Shown: positions 8,993-17,489 of the stretch, piece by piece
Numbering within the stretch: the stretch's first letter is position 1
How the letters are laid out: every line of letters begins with the position of its first letter
NCBI GenBank assembly: GCA_965221345.1
Contig: CBDCSD010000002.1
Coordinates: 2,728,001 to 2,792,000 of the forward strand
Source: Bin5 sp965221345
Lineage (GTDB): Bacteria > Chloroflexota > Anaerolineae > Caldilineales > Caldilineaceae
Direction of reading: 5' to 3'
Length of the DNA: 64,000 nt
Notes under the pieces: generated by a model
Database searches by the model: none
The model's input: only the letters and a program-made list of their open reading frames with translations
Told to the model about the DNA's origin: nothing
Translations under genes and position numbers: made by a program

Positions 8993-9125
8993 ACTCTTCC
9001 TATTACCCCTGGTCTCTTGGGAGAACTGTTCGCCCCACGATGGGCGCATTTCTCTACACCGGAACTAGAGTCACCCTCTCATCCGAGCCTGCCCCCTGCC
9101 AGCAAATTCGGGCCGATTTGGCTTA

Positions 9126-9485
9126 CTACTGCTGTTGAACGTTCTGGATGAGGCTCGTATCCTGATACTTCTTACCCTCTTCAATCAGCATCACCGGAAT
9201 CCCGTTACGAATGGGATAGCGGTAGCCATTGCGCGGGTTGAGCAGAAATTTGCTATCATCCATCAGTTGCAGCACCCCCTTATCTTCCGGGTCAACCAGA
9301 ATTTCCAGGAGCTGCGGGCTAACTTCACCGCCCAATGGCGCGTCTTCCAGGGGAGTGACCGGCGTCTCCGGCAACACGCCGCTGCCTGCCCCCTCAGACT
9401 GTGCGCCTCCCAAGACCTGCTTTATGACATACGCCACGCCGGCGGCAAAGCCGACGAAGAAGAGGAACTTGAGCAGCTTTTTCAT
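9126..9485 (-). CDS. Membrane-anchored Trm112/UPF0434-like protein
   Basis: A 119-residue protein with an N-terminal hydrophobic segment (about 5-24, LKFLFFVGFAAGVAYVIKQV), a short Ser/Gly/Pro linker, and a C-terminal domain that matches the Trm112/YcaR fold (LLEILVDPEDKG, then GYRYPIRNGIPVML at about 87-100). The zinc-binding cysteines of many Trm112 proteins are replaced (DPEDKG). Soluble Trm112 proteins are partners and activators of methyltransferases; a membrane-anchored form is less usual. No methyltransferase is nearby. The family call rests on motif recognition; function is open. Confidence 0.7.
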   Translation of the reverse strand: MKKLLKFLFFVGFAAGVAYVIKQVLGGAQSEGAGSGVLPETPVTPLEDAPLGGEVSPQLLEILVDPEDKGVLQLMDDSKFLLNPRNGYRYPIRNGIPVMLIEEGKKYQDTSLIQNVQQQ

Positions 9486-9801
9486 TGCGCGCCTCTATCT
9501 CTCGTTTCTGGACCGGGCCAACTGTTATTCTGCAATCGTAGCACATCCAGCGCCGTGAAGAAAATCCACTGGAGTGCACGGCGAGGCGAACCGGGCCAGG
9601 CAGACTGTTGCAGGCTCTACTTCCCCTCTTTTGCGATTCGCTGACGATCCGTCCCGCCTCGAATCGATCAGGATTCCTTGCATGATCACGGCTACTGCTG
9701 TATAGTTTCATCATAATCTACAGAAAGTGGGACGAAGTCTACCTGGTCCCAGATGGTCAACATGGAAAAGAGCCTGTTTTGCCTGGCGCAAGGGATTTTG
9801 A
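9486..9801. other. Divergent intergenic region
   Basis: About 315 bases between the minus-strand Trm112-like gene and a plus-strand small gene. It contains a good plus-strand promoter (9678-9706). Nothing else was identified. Confidence 0.55.
9678..9706 (+). promoter_or_regulatory. Putative sigma-70 promoter for the small genes at 9.8-10.3 kb
   Basis: TTGCAT (9678-9683), a 17-base spacer and TATAGT (9701-9706). The predicted transcript start is about 90 bases before the GTG at 9802. Confidence 0.5.
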
Positions 9802-10113
9802 GTGGCAAAACGAACTAACGGCGCAATTGACCCCCTTCATATAGAACTGAATACATTTTCACAGGCGCAAAGCGCGGCCGCGCACGTTGTCCGCTACGTG
9901 GCCAACGCACAGTTCAACCAGGCCATACTCTTCTTCGAAGACGGAAGTTTCTTGCAGTTTGAACACAAAGGCCGGGACAGTCGCTGGGCGAAGGCTTCGG
10001 CAGAGCGGACACAGGCGGAACGGGCCTGTCTCGCGATGAGCCATTTCCGGCTCAACGCCCTCCACCTGCAACTCTATTTTGAAGATGGCAGCGATGTCGC
10101 ATTCACGATCTGA
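9802..10113 (+). CDS. Small protein of unknown function (103 aa)
   Basis: The GTG start at 9802 has a weak AAGG site upstream, and a plausible promoter lies about 100 bases before it. The protein is soluble and rich in Phe, Gln, Ala and His, with two similar acidic motifs, FFEDGSFLQFE and YFEDGSDVAF, at about residues 44-54 and 93-101. These suggest two beta-hairpin elements. No family was recognised. A second small gene follows 36 bases later in the same direction, so the two may form one unit. Confidence 0.55.
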   Translation: MAKRTNGAIDPLHIELNTFSQAQSAAAHVVRYVANAQFNQAILFFEDGSFLQFEHKGRDSRWAKASAERTQAERACLAMSHFRLNALHLQLYFEDGSDVAFTI

Positions 10114-10149
10114 CGCGGCGCTTTCTCTGATTAGTGAGGAGACCGATCG

Positions 10150-10347
10150 ATGGCTAGCATTGATGAAAAACAGGAATTCAGCAGTTGGTCGTTAGCCTTG
10201 CAGGCCGGTGCGCTAACTGAAATTCAGGTCGGCACGCTCCAGCAACTGGTTGATGACGGCAAGGCTGGCTCTTTGGAAGAAGCGGCCCGCTTTCTCGACT
10301 GGCAGGACTCCGTCATCGATCCGACGGAGCACCTCTACGGGCATTGA
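10150..10347 (+). CDS. Small protein of unknown function (65 aa)
   Basis: An acidic, helical-looking 65-residue protein with no membrane segment. It starts at ATG 10150 with GAGGAG about 10 bases upstream. The stretch VGTLQQLVDDGKAGSLEEA resembles helix-turn-helix-like packing, but I recognise no family. It follows the 103-residue gene closely, and a strong hairpin lies about 30 bases after its stop. Confidence 0.5.
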   Translation: MASIDEKQEFSSWSLALQAGALTEIQVGTLQQLVDDGKAGSLEEAARFLDWQDSVIDPTEHLYGH

Positions 10348-10374
10348 AGCGCAGTTCGGCTTGGACTTGCGAGG

Positions 10375-10413
10375 AAAAGGCAGCGAGCAGCAGATCGAAA
10401 ACTGCTCGCTGCC
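10375..10413 (-). terminator. Strong bidirectional-type terminator hairpin
   Basis: A perfect 12-bp stem, GGCAGCGAGCAG (10379-10390) with CTGCTCGCTGCC (10402-10413), and an 11-base loop. On the minus strand it is followed by TTTT (10378-10375), 21 bases past the stop of the M16 peptidase gene. It lies between two convergent genes and may stop both. Confidence 0.75.
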
Positions 10414-10433
10414 AGTAAAGCTACTTCGGCTGC

Positions 10434-13400
10434 CTACTGTTCAAAATCCTCAGGATACAGAGAGACCAGAATATACCGGCCCAGTGGCAAGTATGCTGCC
10501 GCCGACTCCTGGACCTCGGCCGCTGTCACAGCCTCGACCCGGCTCTCCACGACTCCAAGGTCGAGAAAGCTTGCCAGGTCTACATTTTCTTCCGAAGCGA
10601 AATGCTCCAGCACGCTTAGCCAGAAGTTGTTCTGCTCCAGCTGTTCCTCACGCTGGCGAACAAACTGCACTCTGGCCTTTTCCAGCAGGTCATCTCGGGG
10701 GCCGTCAACCTGTACTTCTGTGATCAGCCCGAAGAGCGCATCTACCAACTCCTGAACTCGGCCAGGATCGCTGCCAAAGTAAAGTGAGATTTCATACAGG
10801 CTATCCGGATCGGGGTCCATGGAGGCGGAAGCGCCATACGCATACACTCCCCCCATTGCCTCCCGCAACTCTTCACGCATCAGGATATCCAGAATGGTCT
10901 CCAACATTCGCAGACGCAACCGGTTCTCCAACGTATTTTCTCCGGGTCCGGTGAACAGGACCGTCGTCAAGCTCTGTTCGTCCTGGCCGCGAAAGACCGG
11001 CACCTCCACGATTCCTTCTGGCGGGTCCGGCGCCACGTCCTTCCACGTTTCAGAGCGGTTCAGTGACGGCAGATTGCCCAGGTACCGCTGTGACCAGTCG
11101 ACCATCTGCTCGACGTCGAAATTGCCGACAAAGATGAATGTGAAGTCGCTGAAGTCAGCGAAACGCTCCTGATAGATGGCGAAAGCCCGCTCTAGATCGA
11201 GCGAATCGATTGTCTCTAAAGTGGGAATGTTGCGTCGTACCGAGTCGCCATAGCGGGCTTCGATGAAAGCATCTGTCAAGGCACTGCGTGGATCGAGTTC
11301 GCGATTGCGCAACGACTCGGTGTACTGGTCCTTGAGCGTGGCGAAAGCGTCGTCATCTGCATTGGGCGCTGTGCCGTAGAGGTAGATGAGCTGGAACAAC
11401 GTCTCGATATATTCCTTACCGGAATGGCCGTGGAACCCCTCTTCAAGTTCGCCAATGTATGGAGCAACTGCTACCGACTTGTCAGCTAAAAGCCGCTGCA
11501 GCGAAGCGTAGCTCACGTCGCCAACGGCACTTTGACTGACTATACTGTCGATGAAATCCGCTTCAGGGTAGTCCTCATCGCTGACCAACGAAGAGCCGCC
11601 GGGACTTGTGGCGCTGAACAGAATCTCCTCCTCCTTGAAGGAGGTCGGTCTGAGCAAAACCCTGGCCCCGTTAGCAAGTGTCAAGTCAGTGATGTTGAAG
11701 GTCTCATCTGTCTGACGGGAGAGGATCTCTACTGGTTCCGGTGTCTCGGTCAACAGGGCCGTGACCGCTTCGATGTCCTGGTAAGGGTCGACATGCTTGA
11801 CTCGAACGTCATCGAAAACGGCCGCAAGTTCTTCCTGGTTGGGCAGGCTGTCCGCATCCCGCTCCGGTCCGACTACGAACACTGAACGGTTACTACCCCC
11901 TACATACTGCTCCGCCCTCTGGTTCACATCGTCGCGGCTGATGCCTTCCAGCAGCCGTTCAACCAGAGCATATTCCACTGCAATGCCTGGAACGGTTTCG
12001 TTTTCCAGGAAGTTGCGGCTATACTCGCTGGCCAGCGAGTGATTGCGCAAATTGTCGCGGTCATTGTACAGACGTTCATACGTGTTCAATATGTCCGACT
12101 TGGCTCGTTCCACTTCGGCCGCAGTAAATCCGTGACGGCGCACCCTCTCCACTTCCGTCAGGGCAGCATCCACGCTCGAGAGCACTTCGCCTTGGCGCAC
12201 CTGCACGCCCACGACCTGATAGTTGACACCCCGTATCAACTGCCCTTCATTGACGAAAGCCCCCAGAAACGGCGACTCTGCTTGTCTGGTGATATCGTCA
12301 AGCCGGAAATTGAGCATAGTGTAAAACAGATTGCCGATGAGTCTATCGCGAAAAACACCGGCGTTGTTCAGGTCTGCAGCGGCCTGCCTGTAGATGATCT
12401 GGGCAAGCGTCACCGGGAACTCCGGATCGGTGAGAATCAGATAGCCGGTCTCGTCACTATCGGGCAGTGAGTAAGTGACTCGTGGGCGCACCGTTTCCGG
12501 TGCCTTCAGTCCACCGAAATGCTCAGCAATCTTCAATTCGATCTCGTCGACATCGACATCGCCCACAACTATCACCGCCATCAGATCGGGTCGGTACCAA
12601 TCCCGATAGAAGCTGCGCAACCTGTCTGGCGGCGCGGTGTTGACAATTTCGATGTCACCTATCGGCATCCGGTCGGTGTAGCGGGATTCGCCCAGCATCA
12701 ACGGGAACAGCTTTTTGTTCAGCCTGCCGCTGGCATTCTGATCGCGCAGGCGTTCCTCTTCCAGGATGACGCCGCGTTCACTTTCCACCTCTTCATCCGA
12801 TATGGTCGCGCGGCTGGCCCAGTCCTCCGCTACCTGAAACGTCGTGCCAATAATTTCCTGGTCATCGGTGGGGAATTCCAGAAAATAGACCGTTTCATCG
12901 AAAGATGTATAGGCATTCACGTCCGCCCCGAATGACATGCCGACGCCTTCGAAGTAGTCGATTAGCTCCTGCTTGGGGAAGCGCTCCGTGCCGTTGAACA
13001 TCATGTGCTCGACAAAGTGGGCCAAACCCAGCTGGTCGTCATCCTCTTGCAACGAGCCCGCATTAATCACCAGCATCAGCGTGGCGCGGTTAGCCGGCTC
13101 TGTATTGTGCCGGATGTAGTAAGTGAGGCCGTTGTCCAGTTTCGCTTTGCGAATACTCGGATCCAGGGCAATGGGCGCATTCATGTCCAGCGTATCGCTG
13201 TCGAGATCCAGGAAGGCTTGCGCCTGTTCGGTCTCTTCGGCAGGCGGAGCAGGTGACTCCGTCTGCTCCGCGCCGGACTCTGTCGTCTCCGCTGAACTGA
13301 GGGAAGAAGCATCAATCCCCTGGCATGCACTTGCGAGCAGTGCAATTAGAACTAGAAGTCCAGCCAGAAGCTTTACGTTTCTCATTTCTCTCCCGGTTGT

Positions 13401-13460
13401 CGCCTCGCGCCTCTGCTTGCGCGAGGACTTACCGGGCTGCAATGTCGCTGCTGTCGTCAT
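10434..13460 (-). CDS. M16-family (insulinase/PqqL-like) zinc metallopeptidase lipoprotein
   Basis: A 1008-residue peptidase with two M16 halves. The inverted zinc motif HxxEH is intact (H148-F-V-E-H152, in LAHFVEHMMFNGT), and the third ligand lies in the downstream SERGVILEEER helix. The N-terminus has a lipoprotein signal with lipobox LASAC; the lipidated cysteine would be C46, followed by an acidic Ser/Glu linker. Two starts are plausible: ATG 13460 (AAGGAG 7 bases upstream), and ATG 13385 (GGGAGAG close upstream), which gives a more standard signal peptide. It probably degrades peptides at the cell surface or in the periplasm. A strong terminator follows the stop. Confidence 0.93.
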   Translation of the reverse strand: MTTAATLQPGKSSRKQRREATTGREMRNVKLLAGLLVLIALLASACQGIDASSLSSAETTESGAEQTESPAPPAEETEQAQAFLDLDSDTLDMNAPIALDPSIRKAKLDNGLTYYIRHNTEPANRATLMLVINAGSLQEDDDQLGLAHFVEHMMFNGTERFPKQELIDYFEGVGMSFGADVNAYTSFDETVYFLEFPTDDQEIIGTTFQVAEDWASRATISDEEVESERGVILEEERLRDQNASGRLNKKLFPLMLGESRYTDRMPIGDIEIVNTAPPDRLRSFYRDWYRPDLMAVIVVGDVDVDEIELKIAEHFGGLKAPETVRPRVTYSLPDSDETGYLILTDPEFPVTLAQIIYRQAAADLNNAGVFRDRLIGNLFYTMLNFRLDDITRQAESPFLGAFVNEGQLIRGVNYQVVGVQVRQGEVLSSVDAALTEVERVRRHGFTAAEVERAKSDILNTYERLYNDRDNLRNHSLASEYSRNFLENETVPGIAVEYALVERLLEGISRDDVNQRAEQYVGGSNRSVFVVGPERDADSLPNQEELAAVFDDVRVKHVDPYQDIEAVTALLTETPEPVEILSRQTDETFNITDLTLANGARVLLRPTSFKEEEILFSATSPGGSSLVSDEDYPEADFIDSIVSQSAVGDVSYASLQRLLADKSVAVAPYIGELEEGFHGHSGKEYIETLFQLIYLYGTAPNADDDAFATLKDQYTESLRNRELDPRSALTDAFIEARYGDSVRRNIPTLETIDSLDLERAFAIYQERFADFSDFTFIFVGNFDVEQMVDWSQRYLGNLPSLNRSETWKDVAPDPPEGIVEVPVFRGQDEQSLTTVLFTGPGENTLENRLRLRMLETILDILMREELREAMGGVYAYGASASMDPDPDSLYEISLYFGSDPGRVQELVDALFGLITEVQVDGPRDDLLEKARVQFVRQREEQLEQNNFWLSVLEHFASEENVDLASFLDLGVVESRVEAVTAAEVQESAAAYLPLGRYILVSLYPEDFEQ

Positions 13461-13473
13461 TGTCGGCTCCTTA

Positions 13474-13517
13474 ACTCTGTTTTGCTTGACTCTGTTTCGC
13501 TTGACTGTGATTCGCCG
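13474..13517 (-). repeat. Three 15-base tandem repeats in the M16 leader
   Basis: ACTCTGTTTTGCTTG (13474-13488) and ACTCTGTTTCGCTTG (13489-13503) differ by one base, and a degenerate third copy begins ACTGTGATTCGCC (13504). They lie just before the ribosome site of the ATG at 13460 and so would be in the 5' untranslated region or promoter. Confidence 0.6.
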
Positions 13518-14275
13518 CCGCGCCTAACAGTGTAATGCCTGAATATGAATTTCCTGTTGCCTTTCCGTGAAGGTTTCTTCATAGACAGAAGGAATATTGC
13601 CCGAGCCTCAGGATTTCTCCTGCTGGCACAATGAACGGCAGGCCAATTCCCGACTGCAGGCATGCGTCATGGGGAATAACCAACTGGGTGCGTTCGCGGA
13701 ATCTGCGGGAGACTGAACCCCCAACAAGCCACCCAGAATGCCAATGCGCCAGATGCTTGCCCAACAATCTGTCCCGATGATTCCTCCACCAACATTGGTG
13801 CCTCACTCAGGTTGCCCTCGCCGAGCTTAACCCGTGCGAGACGGCGCAATTTGAATGATTGACCAAAAAAGTATACGTGATCCGCAAACCAATCCCAAAA
13901 GAAAAGAGGGCAAGACTAGCACATTTTCTGCAACATGCTGAACAGCAACGGCCTCGCGAAAAACACTATCCACGAATTCTTGTCCATTTTCAAATAATCA
14001 TTATTCTCTCTCAGTTCTCCTCTATGGGATTTCTCGTTATCTCTCTTCAAGCGCTCGCGGCAATAGTTCAGTATCATTAACCTGACAGTTGCCCCTTTCC
14101 TCATCCCCAAAGTTCGAACGCACATCAAATTCTGGAAAGCAACCCCCGGACAGGGGTGCAGCCAGATTGGGTGCTGTCCAGAGTGGCGGACTGCGGCTCC
14201 CTCTGATATTCCCCAGAGAGAGCCAGAACTCGCCACCACTTTGGGATGCAACCGACAGCACTGGACTAAATCGGC

Positions 14276-14305
14276 TTGACAAATCCAGCGCTGCTGCTCT
14301 ACAAT
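14276..14305 (+). promoter_or_regulatory. Strong sigma-70 promoter of the siroheme reductase operon
   Basis: A perfect TTGACA (14276-14281), an 18-base spacer and TACAAT (14300-14305). The predicted start near 14312 leaves a leader of about 185 bases before the GTG at 14498. Confidence 0.75.
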
Positions 14306-14337
14306 TGTGAGTGAGAAGCGAACCAGTAAATAAGGAA

Positions 14338-14469
14338 GAAGCAGGGGACCGGGAGACGCTACCGTACTTTTCCGACGGGCAACCTCCCCTATGGCGGATT
14401 GGACCGCAAAAGACGGTTCTGAGCGCTGCTTTAGACTACCGGCTTCATCCCAGCCGCCCCACCGGCGGC
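14338..14469 (+). promoter_or_regulatory. Structured 5' leader, candidate riboswitch-like element
   Basis: The leader can fold into a closed junction. The outer stem is AAGCA(G) (14339-14344) with (C)TGCTT (14426-14431). The second stem is GGGGA (14344-14348) with TCCCC (14385-14389) and encloses a small hairpin CCGT/ACGG (14362-14378). A third hairpin is GCGG/CCGC (about 14394-14407). After the junction comes a perfect 6-bp hairpin GCCGCC/GGCGGC (14453-14469), 17 bases before the ribosome site. A GGCAACC motif at 14378-14384 recalls the S-box (SAM) aptamer, but the rest of that consensus (ATGA, GGTGC) is absent. The pairing is seen by eye; ligand and function are unknown. Confidence 0.4.
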
Positions 14470-14497
14470 GAACTTGCAAACAGGCAAGGAGACAACT

Positions 14498-16756
14498 GTG
14501 TCGAACATCGGTTGGAAAGACGTCCTTTCGGATGAAATGCCCGTTGACTGGGCCCACGAAATCGATATTTTTGAAGGCCAAATGGAACTGATGGGCCAGG
14601 GGAAACTGAACGAAAAGGTCTTCGCCGAAACCCGTCTGCGTCGGGGGGTGTACGGCCAGCGTTACGACAATGGCCAGCGGCACGACGGTTTTGAGAGTCG
14701 GGAGTTTGGATTTGAGGAAGACGAGCGCTTCAAAGGGCCTGAAACGCTCTGGCATGCACCTGGAATGCAGCGCATCAAAGTGCCTGGCGGTGGTCTGACA
14801 CCGAAACAGCTTGACGTGCTGGCCCAGGTCGCCGACGAATACTCTGACGGCATTTTGCATATCACTACCCGCCAGGATATTCAACTGCATTTTGTTCATA
14901 TCGAGGATACGCCGGACATGATGCGCCGTCTAGCCTCGGTCGGAATCACCACTCGCGAAGCCTGCGGCAACTCCGTCCGCAACGTCACCTGCTGTCATCT
15001 TGCCGGCGTCTGCCGTACGGAAGCTTTTGACGCCACACCCTACTCTGACGCCTATGCCCAGTTTTTGCTCGGCCATGACGATGTGCAGGACTTCGGCCGG
15101 AAATTCAAACCGGCCTTTTCAGGCTGCGAATCCGAAGCTTGCGGCCTGGTGATGATGCACGACCTTGGCTACCTCGCTCAGATACAAGAGGTGGACGGTA
15201 AGCCAAAACGCGGCTTCAAAGTCTTTGTCGGCGGAGGCCTGGGCACAGTACCCCACCAGGCCAAGGTGCTGAGCGACTTCACGCCGGAAGAGGAAATTCT
15301 GCCCGAGGCGCAGGCAGTGTCCCGCGTTTTCGCTCGACTGGGTGAAAAACGCAACCGTAACCGCGCCCGGATCAAGTTCCTTGTGGCCAAGCTAGGCATC
15401 GAAGAGTTCCGCCGCCTTGTCGAAGAGGAGCGCAAGACGCTGCCCCACGACGACCGCTGGACAGCCTATCTCGATACGCTTCCCCACTATGAGGAGAAGC
15501 CGACCAGGCCGCCGACATTCCTGAACGGCCAGGTGCACTCCTCCGAATTTAATCAGTGGTTTGAGACCAATGTCTATAGCCAGCGCCAGGATGGGTACAG
15601 CGTTGTGACCGTAAATCTGCCCTTGGGTGATCTGACTTCGAAGCAGACATGGGCATTGGCCGACGTCGCCAGCAAGTACGTCGGCGAGAATGTGCGTACC
15701 ACCGTTGAGCAGAACATCGTTCTCCGCTGGGTCTCCGACTCCGACCTGCCCAACCTGCACGAAGCATTGAAAGCAATTGGCCTGGGCGACCCCGGCGCCG
15801 GCACTATCGTGGACATTACAGCCTGCCCCGGAACCGATACCTGCAAACTGGGCATCGCCTCCTCGCGCGGGCTTGCCGGTGAACTGCGCACCCGTCTCAC
15901 CGCCAAAAGCGCTTCCTTGCCTGATGCTATCAAGGATCTGAAGATAAAGATCAGCGGCTGCTTCAACTCCTGCGGCCAACATCATGTCTCTGACATCGGC
16001 TTCTTCGGCAACAGCCGCCGCTCCGGCAACTTCAAGATGCCCCACTTCCAGGTAGTACTGGGTGGCATGTGGCGCGAAAACGCCGGCAGCTACGGTCTGG
16101 CTGTAGGCGCAGTCCCCTCGAAAACTGTCCCCGAAGTTGTCGATACAATCACAACCCGTTATGTGGAAGAGCGGACAAAGGGGGAAACGTTCCAGGAGTG
16201 GATTGGCCGCATCGGCAAGAAGGAAGCCCGCAGTATGATACAGCCCTACATGAAGTTGCCCGCCATTGAGCAGCAACCGGAATTCTTCTCGGACTGGGGC
16301 GATCCCCGCGTTTTCAGCCTGGGCGATATCGGCATCGGCGAATGCGCCGGCGAGGTTGTCTCCCTCTTCTCAATGGAAATCTCCCCAGCAGAGTCGGAAG
16401 CCTTCGAAGCGCAGGTCGCCCTGGATGAGAACGACCCGGCGCGGGCCGATGCCCTGGCCTATTCATCGATGCTCAAGGCTGCCAGAGCCCTGGTGCGGAC
16501 CCAGTTCCTGGATGTGGGCGATAGCGCCGATCGAATTGTGCAGGAGTTCAAAAGCCGCTTCTACGATACCCAACTATTCTTCGATCAGTATGCCAAGGGC
16601 AAGTTCGCCCAATACCTGTTTGAGCGGCACAATAACCCCAATCCGAACCCCGACAACGATTCTGTCCACCGGCTGATCGAGGAGTCTCTTCTGTTCATTG
16701 AGGCCACCCATGCCTGCGAATCCAAGGTCGGCGGCAATGTCCTGATAGAGATTTAG
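14498..16756 (+). CDS. Siroheme- and [4Fe-4S]-containing nitrite/sulfite reductase
   Basis: A 752-residue protein of the NirA/SirA assimilatory family, which reduces nitrite to ammonia or sulfite to sulfide using six electrons, usually from ferredoxin. Two ferredoxin-like half domains and two siroheme/4Fe-4S domains are visible. The cluster ligands are C443 and C449 (ACPGTDTCKLG) and C488 and C492 (GCFNSCGQH). A C-terminal extension of about 150 residues after GIGECAGE is helical and not part of the standard enzyme (usually 500-590 aa). GTG 14498 was chosen because AAGGAG sits 6-7 bases upstream; an in-frame TTG at 14474 lies before that site. I cannot tell nitrite from sulfite from motifs alone. 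It leads a three-gene operon behind a strong promoter and a folded leader. Confidence 0.9.
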   Translation: MSNIGWKDVLSDEMPVDWAHEIDIFEGQMELMGQGKLNEKVFAETRLRRGVYGQRYDNGQRHDGFESREFGFEEDERFKGPETLWHAPGMQRIKVPGGGLTPKQLDVLAQVADEYSDGILHITTRQDIQLHFVHIEDTPDMMRRLASVGITTREACGNSVRNVTCCHLAGVCRTEAFDATPYSDAYAQFLLGHDDVQDFGRKFKPAFSGCESEACGLVMMHDLGYLAQIQEVDGKPKRGFKVFVGGGLGTVPHQAKVLSDFTPEEEILPEAQAVSRVFARLGEKRNRNRARIKFLVAKLGIEEFRRLVEEERKTLPHDDRWTAYLDTLPHYEEKPTRPPTFLNGQVHSSEFNQWFETNVYSQRQDGYSVVTVNLPLGDLTSKQTWALADVASKYVGENVRTTVEQNIVLRWVSDSDLPNLHEALKAIGLGDPGAGTIVDITACPGTDTCKLGIASSRGLAGELRTRLTAKSASLPDAIKDLKIKISGCFNSCGQHHVSDIGFFGNSRRSGNFKMPHFQVVLGGMWRENAGSYGLAVGAVPSKTVPEVVDTITTRYVEERTKGETFQEWIGRIGKKEARSMIQPYMKLPAIEQQPEFFSDWGDPRVFSLGDIGIGECAGEVVSLFSMEISPAESEAFEAQVALDENDPARADALAYSSMLKAARALVRTQFLDVGDSADRIVQEFKSRFYDTQLFFDQYAKGKFAQYLFERHNNPNPNPDNDSVHRLIEESLLFIEATHACESKVGGNVLIEI

Positions 16757-16830
16757 TCGTGGATCGTCGATTGTACTTGGCACTACCGGTACTGTCCACG
16801 AGCCACTATTCACTGCCGCTGGAGTCAAAG

Positions 16831-17439
16831 ATGATTGCACCCCAACGCCTGAGCGTAAAGTTCTATTTTGAAGAGCTTTCCGTCGACGTCGATACCTTTA
16901 TCCCTGTATTCCACCGCTGGATACGGGAAGATGTCGTGCCCAACGAGCTTCTGCTCGACGTGGCCGACTACAAACATATCCTGGACGGGCCGGCACTTCT
17001 TCTCGTCGGCCACGAGGCTGACTATGTCATCGACTTGACCGACGGCAAGCCGGGCCTTCTGTATGTCCGTAAACGAGACACCGGTTCCAACCTGTCAGAG
17101 GCCTTGGGCACGACACTGGCTCAGGCCTTGAACTGGATAGAGCTGACAGAAAATGATGTGGAACTGGAGGGGAAGCTGAAGCTGCGCACCGACGGAGCCA
17201 CCATCGTCCTCTTGGACCGACTTAACTACCCTAACGCCGCCTCCAATGGTGACGGAGTCGATTCCGCCGCCAATGCTGCCCAGGCCCAGCTCACAGACAG
17301 CCTGGCCGCGCTTTTCGGGGGCGACGCCACCGTCACTCGCATCGCCAACGACGCTCGCGAGCCATTGACTTTCGAGCTCTGCGCGCCATCCGCTCCCAAT
17401 GTTGACACACTCCTCAGCCAACTGAGGAGCGTGGATTGA
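16831..17439 (+). CDS. Unknown protein in the siroheme reductase operon (202 aa)
   Basis: A soluble acidic protein starting at ATG 16831, with GGAG 7-10 bases upstream; an earlier GTG at 16759 is possible but has no ribosome site. The N-terminal half (KFYFEELSVDVDTFIPVFHRWI, here cited by position about 9-30) looks like an alpha/beta domain. The middle has GHEADYVIDLTDGKPGLLYV, and the C-terminal third is Ala/Asp-rich. I recognise no catalytic motif or family. It lies 74 bases after the reductase and 50 bases before the TrpD2-like gene, all in the same direction, so a shared role in nitrogen or sulfur assimilation is an inference. Confidence 0.75.
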   Translation: MIAPQRLSVKFYFEELSVDVDTFIPVFHRWIREDVVPNELLLDVADYKHILDGPALLLVGHEADYVIDLTDGKPGLLYVRKRDTGSNLSEALGTTLAQALNWIELTENDVELEGKLKLRTDGATIVLLDRLNYPNAASNGDGVDSAANAAQAQLTDSLAALFGGDATVTRIANDAREPLTFELCAPSAPNVDTLLSQLRSVD

Positions 17440-17489
17440 GCGGCTATCCCCCTTTCCTTTCTCCCTCCGTGTGGTGAGGAGCGACCCAG

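Larger units (their letters stand above)
13461..14497. other. Long divergent intergenic region (about 1 kb)
   Basis: It separates the M16 peptidase (minus) from the siroheme reductase operon (plus). It holds 15-base tandem repeats next to the M16 start (13474-13517), a strong promoter (14276-14305) and a structured leader (about 14338-14469). Between about 13520 and 14270 I see no gene with a credible start and no RNA gene. Confidence 0.6.

Noticed and set aside
14338..14469. Standard SAM-I (S-box) riboswitch
   Set aside because: GGCAACC and an outer stem are present, but the conserved ATGA and GGTGC segments are not, so I report it only as an unclassified structured leader.
13916..14899. 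327-codon minus-strand open frame across the leader and start of the siroheme reductase
   Set aside because: It overlaps the real reductase N-terminus in antisense and the promoter region, and has no recognisable motif.
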